This document shows positions 23,276-34,155 of a DNA stretch of 64,000 nucleotides, piece after piece. The notes under the pieces are model-generated. The model searched no databases and was not told the origin of the DNA. It was given only the letters and a program-made list of their open reading frames with translations. Positions within the stretch are counted from its first letter, which is position 1; the number at the start of each line of letters is the position of its first letter. Origin of the DNA: Casuarina equisetifolia (Eukaryota; Streptophyta; Magnoliopsida; Fagales; Casuarinaceae). Both the position numbers and the translations under genes were made by a program. The DNA is taken from assembly GCA_028551475.1 (NCBI GenBank), contig CM052354.1, forward strand, positions 31,953,258 through 32,017,257. Reading direction: 5' to 3'.

Positions 23276-26200
23276 TGCTCCCTCAAATTATGCGTGGTAA
23301 TGCAGAATTTGGTTCTTGAAGACTCGAAAGCTTCTCTCGATAGAGGCTTTGTTAATGCATCAGCCAGCTGTTGGGATGATGGTACGAACTCAGTCACAAG
23401 TGTTCCTTGCGCGACTTTCTCCCGCACAAAATGATAATCAATTTCGAAGTGTTTGGAACGATTGTGAAACACTGGCTTGGTGGTCAGATGAAGAGATGAG
23501 ATATTATCACAGTAGAGTTTAATGGGATTGAACATACAGACCCCCAAGTGTCTGAGTAAGTGGAGTATCCACACTCCTTCAGCTGTGCCAGAGGCCAATG
23601 ATCGGTATTCTGCTTCCGTGGATGACTTGGATACCGAATGCTGCTTTTTAGAGCTCCATGACACTAGATTTGCTCCAAGGAATAAGAGATAGCCGGTGGT
23701 GGAGCGTCTGCTTTCTGAGCATCCGGCATAGTCAGAGTCCATGAACCCATATAGGTTCATTGAGCTGTTGGAGTGTATCCGAAGCCCAAGTGCGCAGGTT
23801 CCGTGGAGATACCTCAGTACACGCTTAAGTTCAAAGAAGTCAAGAGCTGTGGGTCTAGCCATCTTTTGGCATAGACGGTTCACTGCATAGGAGAGATCAA
23901 GCCTGGTGAGTGTGATATACTGAAGTGCTCTGAGGATGGATCTAAACATGGTGGGTTGTGCAAGTGGTGTGTCACCGTTCAACATTCTAGATGGCTTGAG
24001 GGATACCGATGTTGCCAGAGGCTTGCAAAAGCTCATTTCAGCTCTATGTAGGATGTCTGAAGCGTATTGTTGCTGGGAAATAAACATCCCTTCTTCATTG
24101 TAGTGTACTTGGATGCCAAGGAAGAAGTGCAACTTACCAAGATCCTTGATGGGGAACTTAGCACGCAAGCAAGCGGCAAAGTAGTCGAGCAATTCGGGGC
24201 TGCTTCCTGTTACAATTAAATCATCTACATAGATGAGAACCCACACGTGATGGTTACCTTGGCTGTAGACAAACAGAGAAGGGTCATAAGGAGAGCAGTT
24301 GAAACCACGGTCCAGTAAGAATGATGAAAGTTGATCGAACCAAGCCCGTGGCCCCTGCCTGAGATCGTATAATGCCTTATGGAGTGAGCAGACATGCTGT
24401 GGAAATTTTGAGCTATGAAAACCAGGTGGTTGCTCCATGAATACGGGTTCCAACAGCTCACCATGCAAAAAGGCATTATCTACGTCAAACTGACGAAGAT
24501 GCCATCCTTGAACAGCAGCTAGAGTAAGTATTATCCGCACAGTAGTGGGTCGGATTACAGGGCTATATGTTTCCAAGTAATCAACTCCAGGTTCTTGATG
24601 ATAGCCTTTTGCAACCAACCTAGCCTTCAGACGTTGGAGTGTGCCGTCGGGATTCAACTTGGGTTTGAAAACCCACTTGCATCCTACCACGTTCATGGAA
24701 GGTTCTCGGGGAACAAGATCCCACGTGAGGTTGTTTTGGAGAGCAGTCATTTCAACCAACATGGCTTGTCTCCAACCAAGGTGGTCAAGAGCACAATGGA
24801 TGTTAGTGGGAACTCGTGGAATGGATGAGGAGTGGAACAAGGCATACTTTGGGTTCGGTCGGTGAACACCCAACATACTCCATGTTGTCATGGAGTGGGT
24901 TCTTTGAATTTGTGACTTTTCTGGTGGTGTATCAATGGCATGAATGGTAGGTTGCGGTGAAAGTCTTTGTGGAAGAGAAGGTGAAGGTGGCAAGTCAAGG
25001 GGATCGTGTGATATAAGGGCAGTTGAAGGTTCATCACACTCAAGTACCATATGGTCAGATGATGTGCATGCAACGTCATGACCAACATGTTGAACAGCTG
25101 GTTGAAAAGGTGTCGAAAAGGTATGGTTTGGTGGGGTGTGAGAAGAGTTGTTAATACTTGGTGGTGGTAGTAACACGTCGGCAAGTGGGGAGATTGGTGG
25201 GACCACGTCTAGGTGAGAGGACTGAGTATCTTGCAAGGTACGTGTGATATCTCTGGGTGGTGTACTAGTTGAAAATTTGGAGTTTGAAAAAGTAGACAAG
25301 CCATTGAGTGGGGATGTTGATGCAAAGGTCAAGTCATCATGAGCGGAAGTATCCACCGTTGGATTTGTACGGAGATTGGAAGAAGGATCTGAAGGATTTT
25401 GGGATGTGTCAGGGATTAAAGAATGAGGATGGAGATAAGGCAAACTAGGATTATGCACGTGTGGCTCAGTTAATGGTGATGTGGTGTGAGAAGGTTCTCG
25501 TTGTGGATTTTGTAGGTCCATAGAGGAATTTTCACACATGCCTTGGGATGAAGTGGATGCATGTTTTTTGGAGAAGGGGAAGGCTAATTCATTAAAAATT
25601 ACATGACGTGAGATAAAGAGCTTACCTGTCTCACGGTGATAGCATCGATAGCCTTTGTGCTTTGCACTATATCCCAGGAAGGTGCAAGGGAGAGATCTGG
25701 CAGATAATTTATTTGTAAGGGTGGAGCGTAGGCAAGGAAAACACTGAGATCCGAAAACCCTTAATGTTCCATAATCAGGAGTCCGAAGATATAAGGCTTC
25801 ATAAGGACTTCTACGATCTTCAAGGGCCGTTGATGGCAATCTATTAATCAGATAGACTGCTGTCGAAAAGGCATCAACCCAAAATTTCTTTGGAACTGAA
25901 GATTGGAGAAGCATGGACCTACCTAGCTCAGTAATGTGTCGATGCTTACGCTTAGCAACTCCATTTTGCTGAGGCGTATAGGGACATGAGAACTGTTGAA
26001 TTATTCCATGTTCTTTAAGATAAGAGTCAAGCTCATTGCTGGTATATTCACCACCATTGTTGGATTGCAAGATTTTAATTTTTGCATTGAATTGTTTTTC
26101 CACCATTTTGTGAAACGTCTTGAAAATTCCACAAAAGTCAGATTTTCTCTTTATTGGATAAAACCAGGTAAAGCAAGTACAATCATCAACCAAGACAACA

Positions 26201-27825
26201 TAGTAAGAGAAACCTTGACAGGAGAAAGTTGAGGAAGGTCCCCAAAGATCACTGTGGATTTTCTCTAAAGGTAGGTTGGATCGATGAGTTGTAGATGAGA
26301 AGGGTAAAGCATGACTTTTGCTGAGCATGCAAACAGTGCAGACAGAAGGAATGTTCCCATTTACTTCTATCAGTTTGCGGTTTTGGAGGAATTTCAAAAG
26401 CTGTAAATTTGAGTGTCCCAGTCTTTGGTGCCACGTGCCACCGTCCGTTCTCCGCTGGTGTATAGAGAAGAGGGCTTGAGTATTTTTCATGGGCAGCACG
26501 TATAGGTCTCCTTGTCTGTGTCCTTTAAGCAGGGTTTCCTGAGTGATCAGGTCCTTAATAGCAAAAGAGTGACGGTCAAATACTACTAAGCAAGGAATAT
26601 CATCAGTCAATTTGGAAATTGACAAAAGATTTCGCGTGATATATGGTGAGACTAGGACGGATTCCAATTTGATTTTACCATTACCAATGGTGGTTGATCC
26701 AGTGTGGGAGATGGGCAATGATTTTCCATTGCCAACCATAATGCTATCCAAGCCATAGTATGGAGATGATGTTTTGAGATTACCTGCAGACTCAGTGATA
26801 TAAGAGGAAGCTCCTGAGTCAACCACCCATTCAGTGTTAGGGTTTTCAATTGCTTGAAGAGCAGTCAGAGCCTTTGGTATCTCGGTAGTTTGGAAGGAGT
26901 GATCAAACCTCCTCCAGCATTCCAGAGCTATGTGGCCTCTCTTTCCACAGATCTGACAAGAAGTCAATGGTCGGTTATCAACAGTAAAGGGATTACCTAC
27001 TTTTTCGGTAGTGTCATCAGGATTAGGTTTGGCTGTAGTGTGAGGGTTCTGACCTGAGGGGCTGAACCCACGTCCTTGTGAACTGAAGGATGAGTTGTTT
27101 CTGCCTCGGGAAGAGTTCCTACCTCCGCGATTGTTTCGCTGAGCAGAAAGGGCCATATTCTCATTTGGAATAATGGCTGGTTGGATAGAGTACCTTGTGA
27201 GACGAGACTCGAAGGCTTGCAATTGAGACACCACTTCACTGAACTGTGGAATTGGTGGCCGAAACATTGCAGTTTTGAACGCCTCATATTCTTGTCCGAG
27301 GCTTTCAAGGAGACGGAAAGTTTTGGAAGGTTCTGACAACGGTTTTCCAATTGAGCTCAATTGGTTCAGGAGGCTTTTGAAATCAGCCAGGAAGGTTGAG
27401 AGATTCTTTCTCTCTTTGTGGGTATTATGTAATTGCGAAAGAAGATCAAATTCGCGGGCTTCAGTTCGTTGTGCAAAGTGGTTGGCAAGTGCATTCCACA
27501 CTTGAGCAGATGTTTCAAGCTCAAAAATATGACCGAGAGCCTCCTCGGAAAGTGTGCTGATAATCCAAGATTTTACCAGCGCATCGCTCTGTATCCATGC
27601 ATCATATGCAGGGTTTGCTTCATCCTTGTCAGCAACCGTTAGGGTAACGGGAGGACAGGGAGTGTCCCCAGTGAGGAATCCAATGAGTTTTTGGGTTTGA
27701 GTGAGTGACTTGACTTGAGTCATCCAAGGAAGATAATTTCCTTCGGTGAGTTTGATGGTAACGAAGTTGCTAACGTTGACAGTGGTGGGAAAAGGGTAAG
27801 GGACGGATGTGCGAGATGATGACAT
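23248..27825 (-). CDS. Copia gag-pol polyprotein
   Basis: A single 1525-residue frame starting at ATG 27823-27825. Order: gag (residues about 20-270); zinc knuckle CQICGKRGHIALEC (about 292); protease DSGASS (about 336); integrase HHCC zinc region starting WHQRLGHS (about 465) with CTVCMLSKSH; integrase core with HSDLWGP; reverse transcriptase with FDVDNAFLHGEL and YVDD (about 1195); RNase H with WSSKKQHSVSKSSTEAEY (about 1388). The second and third integrase catalytic acids are replaced: QSNNGGEY where the family has QSDNGGE (codon 26059-26061), and NGVAKRKH where it has NGxxERKH (codon 25951-25953). Other unusual residues include ALYDLRQGPRAW for ALYGLKQAPRAW. The frame is open, but autonomous integration is unlikely. 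Confidence 0.93.
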   Translation of the reverse strand: MSSSRTSVPYPFPTTVNVSNFVTIKLTEGNYLPWMTQVKSLTQTQKLIGFLTGDTPCPPVTLTVADKDEANPAYDAWIQSDALVKSWIISTLSEEALGHIFELETSAQVWNALANHFAQRTEAREFDLLSQLHNTHKERKNLSTFLADFKSLLNQLSSIGKPLSEPSKTFRLLESLGQEYEAFKTAMFRPPIPQFSEVVSQLQAFESRLTRYSIQPAIIPNENMALSAQRNNRGGRNSSRGRNNSSFSSQGRGFSPSGQNPHTTAKPNPDDTTEKVGNPFTVDNRPLTSCQICGKRGHIALECWRRFDHSFQTTEIPKALTALQAIENPNTEWVVDSGASSYITESAGNLKTSSPYYGLDSIMVGNGKSLPISHTGSTTIGNGKIKLESVLVSPYITRNLLSISKLTDDIPCLVVFDRHSFAIKDLITQETLLKGHRQGDLYVLPMKNTQALFSIHQRRTDGGTWHQRLGHSNLQLLKFLQNRKLIEVNGNIPSVCTVCMLSKSHALPFSSTTHRSNLPLEKIHSDLWGPSSTFSCQGFSYYVVLVDDCTCFTWFYPIKRKSDFCGIFKTFHKMVEKQFNAKIKILQSNNGGEYTSNELDSYLKEHGIIQQFSCPYTPQQNGVAKRKHRHITELGRSMLLQSSVPKKFWVDAFSTAVYLINRLPSTALEDRRSPYEALYLRTPDYGTLRVFGSQCFPCLRSTLTNKLSARSLPCTFLGYSAKHKGYRCYHRETGKLFISRHVIFNELAFPFSKKHASTSSQGMCENSSMDLQNPQREPSHTTSPLTEPHVHNPSLPYLHPHSLIPDTSQNPSDPSSNLRTNPTVDTSAHDDLTFASTSPLNGLSTFSNSKFSTSTPPRDITRTLQDTQSSHLDVVPPISPLADVLLPPPSINNSSHTPPNHTFSTPFQPAVQHVGHDVACTSSDHMVLECDEPSTALISHDPLDLPPSPSLPQRLSPQPTIHAIDTPPEKSQIQRTHSMTTWSMLGVHRPNPKYALFHSSSIPRVPTNIHCALDHLGWRQAMLVEMTALQNNLTWDLVPREPSMNVVGCKWVFKPKLNPDGTLQRLKARLVAKGYHQEPGVDYLETYSPVIRPTTVRIILTLAAVQGWHLRQFDVDNAFLHGELLEPVFMEQPPGFHSSKFPQHVCSLHKALYDLRQGPRAWFDQLSSFLLDRGFNCSPYDPSLFVYSQGNHHVWVLIYVDDLIVTGSSPELLDYFAACLRAKFPIKDLGKLHFFLGIQVHYNEEGMFISQQQYASDILHRAEMSFCKPLATSVSLKPSRMLNGDTPLAQPTMFRSILRALQYITLTRLDLSYAVNRLCQKMARPTALDFFELKRVLRYLHGTCALGLRIHSNSSMNLYGFMDSDYAGCSESRRSTTGYLLFLGANLVSWSSKKQHSVSKSSTEAEYRSLASGTAEGVWILHLLRHLGVCMFNPIKLYCDNISSLHLTTKPVFHNRSKHFEIDYHFVREKVAQGTLVTEFVPSSQQLADALTKPLSREAFESSRTKFCITTHNLREHEKENSQSP
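23276..23287 (-). other. Polypurine tract of Copia element
   Basis: Reads TTTGAGGGAGCA on the minus strand, directly before the TG start of the 3' LTR. This is the expected plus-strand priming site. Confidence 0.75.
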
Positions 27826-27877
27826 GATGGATGGTGTTAGAGTGATATAGATGGAGTGGTGGTATGTGATCGAAACC

Positions 27878-27889
27878 TCTCTGATGCCA
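27878..27889 (-). other. Primer-binding site of Copia element
   Basis: Minus strand TTGGCATCAGAG directly after the 5' LTR. It resembles the plant initiator-methionine tRNA site (TGGTATCAGAGC) with a T-to-C change. Confidence 0.75.
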
Positions 27890-28645
27890 AAAAGAAAAAC
27901 AAAGTTTTGGGCAAAATGCGGAAGTTGTATTTAGATTTGGAATATCGAATTTCACAATCTAGAGGCTTGCTTTTCTCATAGGCAAGCCACACCTATTTAT
28001 AGGTGTTCAACACCGCTTATGCAACTTCATGGAAGTTTACAACATGACCTTTAGATAAAGCAAAAGGGAACATCCCTATCCTGACTAGTCCTTGACTTCT
28101 TTCCTGCTGATCCATGCTTTACGCCAAGACTTTTGGAGCTCAGGACTTGCTTTGTGGGGCTAAGACTTTTAGCAACATTAGGTTGTCTTCCATACGACGT
28201 GCCTTCCACGTCACTACTTGTTCTCTTGAACTTACCAAAGGCAGACTTCACATCTCCAATAGTGTAACAGTATGGTGCCACGGTGCATGCACGTTCTTTG
28301 CACGTTAGTTGGGAATAATGGGCTCTGTGTGCTTGCACGGGCACAGCTTGTGTTTGTTGCTGTCATGTCCACTCTTCACATGCAGGTGTGAGGCCTCCAC
28401 GCTCTCTAGCAGCTATATTCTGAGCAAACCACGCTTTGGTAACTTCATTGTTTGAAGCTGGCAGCAAGGTGGTTGGTGCAACAGTGTTGATTACGCTTGG
28501 TGGGACTCCGTTATACAACCAATGATCAGCACGCCTAACATGTCCAAACCTCGTGTCTCGAGCTCTCATTGTCTGCATGGTACAAGTTGGCTGAACTCCT
28601 GCATGCAGTGCCGAGTTCTGAGGAGATTGAGAGTTTTCTTTTTCA
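27890..28645 (-). repeat. 5' LTR of Copia element
   Basis: 756 bp, about 98.5% identical by eye to the LTR at 22520-23275. It is followed by the CAGAG target duplicate at 28646-28650. Confidence 0.9.
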
Positions 28646-28650
28646 CAGAG

Positions 28651-31072
28651 CCTTAGGACTGACTCTGTCTCAGGCGTGGAGGTTTGAAAATCTTACCATT
28701 GAGAGTTCGAAAATCTGCAGTCTCAAGTAAAATTTTTTATAATTTTATTTAGTTTACTTTTATTGTATATAGACTGAAAGTAATAGAAAATAACTTTAAA
28801 GTAAAATAATTAACATTCTAATCTCATTAAGTGAAGCAAGAAAATTTATTCAAAATAAAATTTTTTGTTAAAAACATAAAACTCTTATAAAAAAATATCG
28901 TTTTGAATGAAATTTTGAAGTTTTTAAATTTTACTTTTTGTCATTTTCGTAATTTTTTTAATATGAGGAAATATTTTTTTTATATACTAATTTTTATTAA
29001 TGTAAATTAACATTTTTTTTAAAAAAAAAAAAACAATCTACCGACTGTAAAGAGGAATCAAGGCTATTAACCGATTCGTTTTGAAAAATCTTTGATCAAA
29101 AAGTTAGTCGTGCCTCACAAAGAGAATCCGAGAGCTGAGTCTGCTAATTGTTTGGTGATTCTGTTTTAACTGTCGGTGAGTCAAGTCGTTCTCGCGGGGC
29201 CTAGTCTATTAACTTGAAGACCTCACTTGAAGTCAAGCCTCAAGCATTTTTATTTTTATTGATAAAAAATCTGATAAACTATTATATTATATTTAAATAG
29301 ACAAATAAAGCCAAGGTTATCAAAAGAATATTTGTATGTACGATTAAATGGATATAGTCAACAACAGCTTTCTAATTATATACTATAAAAAAATTAAACT
29401 CGATAATTTACTCTATATACAAACAACACTATTCAATTCAATGAAGTTAATCATAGTGAAAAAAGGCCAAATAAATATAACAAAGATACGAATCAAAATA
29501 AGCCGTTATAACATAATAAATAAGAACCAATGTAAAACTAAGGCCAAAAAAAGGCAGTTCTATTCTTTGAAAAATCAATGTAAAATTATTCTAAACGGAA
29601 GCCCAATAGATGAGGTTATTTGAAGCAAATAATGCATTGAGTTTCTATCAAAAGTTGACTTTCTATTTTGGTATTGGTTTTAGCCTAGGCAAGGCTGCCA
29701 TGAATTTGAGTAGCATAATATAACAATTAATAACCATTTGATAGTTTTTTTCTTAAAAAAAAGAGAGAATTTGTCTCGATTGGTTTATAAAACAAAACCA
29801 AGTAATTATTGCACCTACCAAACTAAATCTAAGTAGAAAAATACATCTTAAGCCTAAAAAAGCTAATGTTTATGTTTTCCATAGCAAATGAAGACAATAT
29901 GAACAAAAAAGAGAAAGAGTTCTATGATTGATCCTGTTTGATCAGTAATTTAAAAAACTTGAGTTGAAAATAATTTGTGGTTTTAATATTTTATAATTAA
30001 TACTATTATTAACACGACTTTTCTAGGTTTTGTTTTAAACTGATCTTTGGCCCTTAAGGTTTGAATTTCTTAGTTAATGCTATTCTTGATAAGTCCCTTC
30101 AAACTTCATCAATGTTGATGACCTTGAGGTAGAACTGTAGTCTGGGCCATGTGAGTGAGAAGAAGAAGAGAAGGAGGAGGAGGAATATGAAAGATAGAGA
30201 AGAAATTTCTGCACCAGTGGTGTGGATGCATGAATGGAGGGCTAGTAATTGAAGGTTATGTTGCAGGTCCGACGGAAATATATGCAAGAAGGATTCAGAG
30301 GAACCAGGTGCTATGAACCATGGCGACTTTCTTCTTTATCTCCCATTACATCTCTCTGCATTTTTATACATCTTTTTCTCCTTTTGTCGCGTGCGGATCC
30401 TGACAACACCTAAATGTCTCTCCCGATCAACAGTTTTCTCTAGCTTTTGATCTAGGACGAACCTGAACCCAGATTCTAAGTCGCCATTTTGTTTCAGAGG
30501 ATTACGAATGGGTCAAGGCTGGGGTGGGTTTCCCTACCTAGTCGGAATCTAAACCTGTCCCGGCCAAGTCGGGATGGGTGGCTAAGCTGACTTGGTTGGG
30601 ATCTCGGTCTAACAAGATTCTACAAGATTCGGCCAGCAGAGTTTTCCGGAGAGGCCAAACGATTCAGGCAGTTCGAAGTTGTTTGTTTTATCCTGTGGAG
30701 ATCTGAAGCGCCGGAGCAACCGGAAGAGGGGAGTGTGCTAACGTGGCGCTTGATGAAGGGCTATGTGCTGACGTGGAAAGGCCTCATTTGTGTTACTTTT
30801 GTGGCATCATTTAGGAAATAGAACTTTTGAAAATAGAACAACTTACAAAACTAAAGAACTATATTATGCTAAATATGGACTACATCAACGTTATCTTAAT
30901 CCAAAAACAAGGTCAATAGAACAAAAAAAAATGAAATTAAGAAAAGATAAACAAAAGAAAAAAAGTATCAAACAAACTTATTATCTTCATAGTAGTATGG
31001 ACATACATTTACCAAACAAGTGACTTATTATGTTTAGATTCTATGTTGCCTCCAATTCATGCTTCTTGGTGT
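28651..31072. other. Intergenic with GC-rich insertion-like tract
   Basis: 28651-28740 resumes the repeat unit interrupted by the Copia element. About 29250-29900 is paralogous to 35490-35900. About 29920-30090 resembles 11690-11880. From about 30290 to 30790 the composition changes to clearly more GC-rich sequence with no counterpart in copies A or C. Its origin is unknown; it could be a solo LTR or a captured fragment. No gene recognised. Confidence 0.5.
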
Positions 31073-34000
31073 TCATTGGCCCATTGCAAAACTCTTCATA
31101 AACCAATCATGCTTCTTTGTGATCCCATGAATAAATCCAACTACAAACCTACATCCATATCCCATAGCCACTACTTTCCAACCAAATTCAAACAAAAGCT
31201 TCCAATGTTGATTATCTACAAAGGTTGAAGGTGGTAAATGAGAGGGCTCATAATTCTCACATTTCTTTGACAAAGGACTTCCACATAATCCAAGATTATC
31301 ACTAAATGAAATGTTATCAAATGTGTAAAATTGTTTTCCCAATGGTATAGGCCCTATGAGATGATTATGACAAACACTAAAGAATGCAAGAAAATTGAGT
31401 TGAACAAGTTGTAAAGGGATCACACCTATTAACTTGTTATAAGAAAGATCTAATGATTCTAGCTTTGTCAAATTTCCCAAGGAAGATGGTATATGACCTG
31501 TAAACAAGTTGTTCAAAAGGTTGAGCAATATAAGTCCTTTTAAATGCCCCAAGACTTCTGGAATTTCTCTTTCAAATTTATTGTTTGAGAGATCAATAGC
31601 TATGAAGAAATCTAAGATTTTTTCATATATCATCTCATTGCCTTTGTTGATAAATGTCATTAAGAAATTATAGTAGTCATTGCTTATGTACTTCAAACTC
31701 TTTTCTTTGATGGTTTGCATGGCTTTCTGTGTTTGGAAGAATTGTGTTGGCAGCATGCTTGTAATGTTGTTATTGGAGAGATCCATAAAATGCAAACTTG
31801 AGAAATCAAAACATTGATTGGATTTTCAATTGTACCAAAAAATCTATTAGATCGCAAAATAAGCACCTTTAATTTGGAAAGACTACCCAACCAAAAAGGG
31901 AAAGTATCATTGATTTGATTGTCTCCCAAATTAAGAACTTCAAGCAAGGTACAACTGGCCAGTGATCTTGGTAAAGGACCCTAAAATTGATTTTGGCTAA
32001 GATCAATCATCTCTAGATCTATACGTTTCCAAAATGAAGGAATAATTCCATGAAAGTTATTTTTGTGTAGATTTAGTACAAACAAAGTTCTACTTAAGTT
32101 GCCAAAACATTGAGGAAGTGAACCATTCAAGTTATTGTTTGACAAATCAAGAGCGATGATTGAACTTAGATTACAATTCCAGTGTTGGATGTCTCCAGTT
32201 AGTTTGTTGTTTGCAACTGAATACCAACTGATAAAAGGTGGTGGAATTGGAAGTGGCCCTTGAAGCTTGTTAGAATCAAGTCTTAGACTTTCTAATATAG
32301 ATGAAGTGGAAAAAACTAGAAATTCATCAAAGCCTGTTAAAAAGTTGAAACTTAAATTTAATGATAGTAAAGTATCTTTAGTTGCATCCCACATCCATTT
32401 TGGAACTTTCCCATGAATTTCATTCCACGAAAGATCCAAATCCTCCAATTGGTCTTGATTTCTTAGAAAACTAGGGAACTCATTTAAGTGACAATAACTC
32501 AAAAGTAATGCTTGGAGTTTTGGAGAAGTGAAATTACTACTAAGCTTTGTATGCAATGAAATATTGTTATGGGATAGGTTGATCCAACTTATCTTTTTAA
32601 GTCTAAAGAATAAGTCCAATTCCACAATGCCACTTAAGTAATTTGAGTCAAGGGAAAGAAATTCAAGATTCACAAGCTTAGATATAGACTTTGGAATTGA
32701 ACCTTTCAAATTGTTTCCTTCCAATCCTAGATCAATTAGTTAGGTAAGGTTACTGAGTGAAGATGGTATTGGTCCAAAAAAGTTGCATCCACTACCATAG
32801 AAATTATATAAGAACTTAATGTTACCAATTGAATGCAACAGCTTACTTGAAAACAATGTGCCATAAATTTCCAAATCTTTAAGGGAGCTACTTCTATTAA
32901 ATTCCAATAAGCCTAAAGTGAAATTTTGATTAAAACTCATAAAAAGCTTCTTAAGATTGGGTAGTTGGAAAATGTTGCTTGGAAACTCACCATGGAATCT
33001 ATTTTCTGATACTCGTAATGAAACTAATTGAGCAAGGTTTCCAAAGGAAGAAGGTATTGGTCTAAAGAAATTGCATCCTAAAATATCAACATGTTGTAAA
33101 ACTGTGAGGTTACTAATTGAGTTTGGTAGCTTACCAGAGAAACTCGTATAAGAAAGCTTCAATGATTGTAAAGGGCTACTATGGTTAAATTTTGGCATAC
33201 TCCCATTGAGATTCATATTATAACTCACATCAAGAGATTGAAGGTTGGGTAGATGAAAAATGCCATTGGGAAACTCACCATGGAATCTATTATTTGCTAC
33301 CTGTAGAGAAACAAGTTGGCCAATTTTTCTAAAGGAAGATGGTATTGGTCTATAGAAATTGCATCCATTGACACCAAAATGTTGTAACGACTTAAGGTTA
33401 CTAATTGAGTCCAATAGCTTATTGGAGAAACTTGTGTACGCAAGCTCCAATGATTTAAGGGGGCTACTTTGGTTAAATTCTAGCATACTCCAATTAAGAT
33501 TCATATTGTAACTCACATCAAGAAATTAAAGGTTGGGTAGATGAAAAATTTTGGTGGGAAACTCTCCTTGCAAGCCACAATCATCTAGGAATAGTGATGT
33601 TAAAGAAGATAAGTTTGCCATGGTTTCGGGTATTATGGCTGACATGTTAACCCCACTAAGATATAATTTTTTTAAGTTTGTTAAGTTTTGAGTCATACTT
33701 ATTATACCAGGTTCAAAAAGCTCCAATCCATATCCTGAAAGATCCAAGGAAATTAATTTAGAGAGTTCTAGAATTTCTAAAGGGATGTGACTAGAAAATC
33801 CAGTGAAAGAGAGATTAAGGCTTGTTAGCCTTGAAAGATGTCTAAAACCAATTGGGATTTGAGAATGATTGAAGTAATTGTAAGCAAGATTAAGTTTTTG
33901 AAGGTGAACAAGTTGGAAGAGACTGCTATTGGACTTGATGGGACCAAGAAGGCAGCTATCGCTAAGGTCAAGGCTCAACACATGACCCGTGTTTTGATTG

Positions 34001-34155
34001 CACTTAATCCCATTCCATTTGCAACAATCACTACTTTCAAACACCCAAAAGGAAACCTTTGAATAGTTAGAGGAATAACTTATTTCTCCACAACTGCTGA
34101 TAAGGTTTTCCTTGAACTGCAATAGGGCCAAGCTTTCATCATTACAGCACGTCGG
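31073..34155 (-). pseudogene. Receptor-like protein B, broken
   Basis: Homologous to RLP A and C over nearly the whole length: cap PTCCNDESLALLQFKENL ... DCCKWNGIKC, LRRs, island (YYNFLMTFINKGNEMIYEK), a span near VVAMGYGCRFVVGFIHGI and a short tail. The frame is broken by stop codons at 33526-33528 (Gln codon in LPNLQ changed to TAA), 32740-32742 (Gln in NLTQL changed to TAA) and 31981-31983 (TAG after QNQF), and by a 1-bp deletion near 31808. It has only one 71-aa module but a duplicated 96-aa module (32955-33530). Its main exon also starts after TTTATGCAG (34156-34158) in phase 0. The predicted upstream exon at 35144-35233 has an altered donor. Likely non-functional. Confidence 0.92.
32955..33530 (-). 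repeat. Two tandem 96-aa LRR modules in RLP B
   Basis: Two 288-bp units each start at LPNL.SLDVSYNMNLN and run through YTSFS.KL, SISNL..LQH, GCNF.RPIPSSF and NRFHGEFP. RLP A and C have this module once. It is a different module from the 71-aa block. Confidence 0.8.

Larger units (their letters stand above)
22520..28645 (-). mobile_element. Ty1/Copia LTR retrotransposon, near intact
   Basis: A 6126-bp element with two 756-bp LTRs (22520-23275 and 27890-28645), transcribed on the minus strand. Target duplication CAGAG flanks it at 22515-22519 and 28646-28650. The unoccupied paralogous sites at about 19312 and 38290 read GACAGAGCAGAGCCCAGG without the element, which confirms the ends. A primer-binding site (TGGCATCAGAGA, resembling the initiator-Met tRNA type TGGTATCAGAGC) lies next to the 5' LTR, and a purine tract (TTTGAGGGAGCA) precedes the 3' LTR. 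By eye the LTRs differ at about 11 sites, all transitions, so insertion is fairly recent. It carries one gag-pol frame. Confidence 0.95.

Noticed and set aside
24888..25184. Extra open frames inside the Copia element
   Set aside because: They overlap the 1525-codon gag-pol frame in other phases and show no family features.
29348..29623. A 91-codon Lys/Ile/Asn-rich frame
   Set aside because: Its composition reflects AT-rich DNA, and the paralogous tract at 35.5-35.9 kb does not keep the frame.
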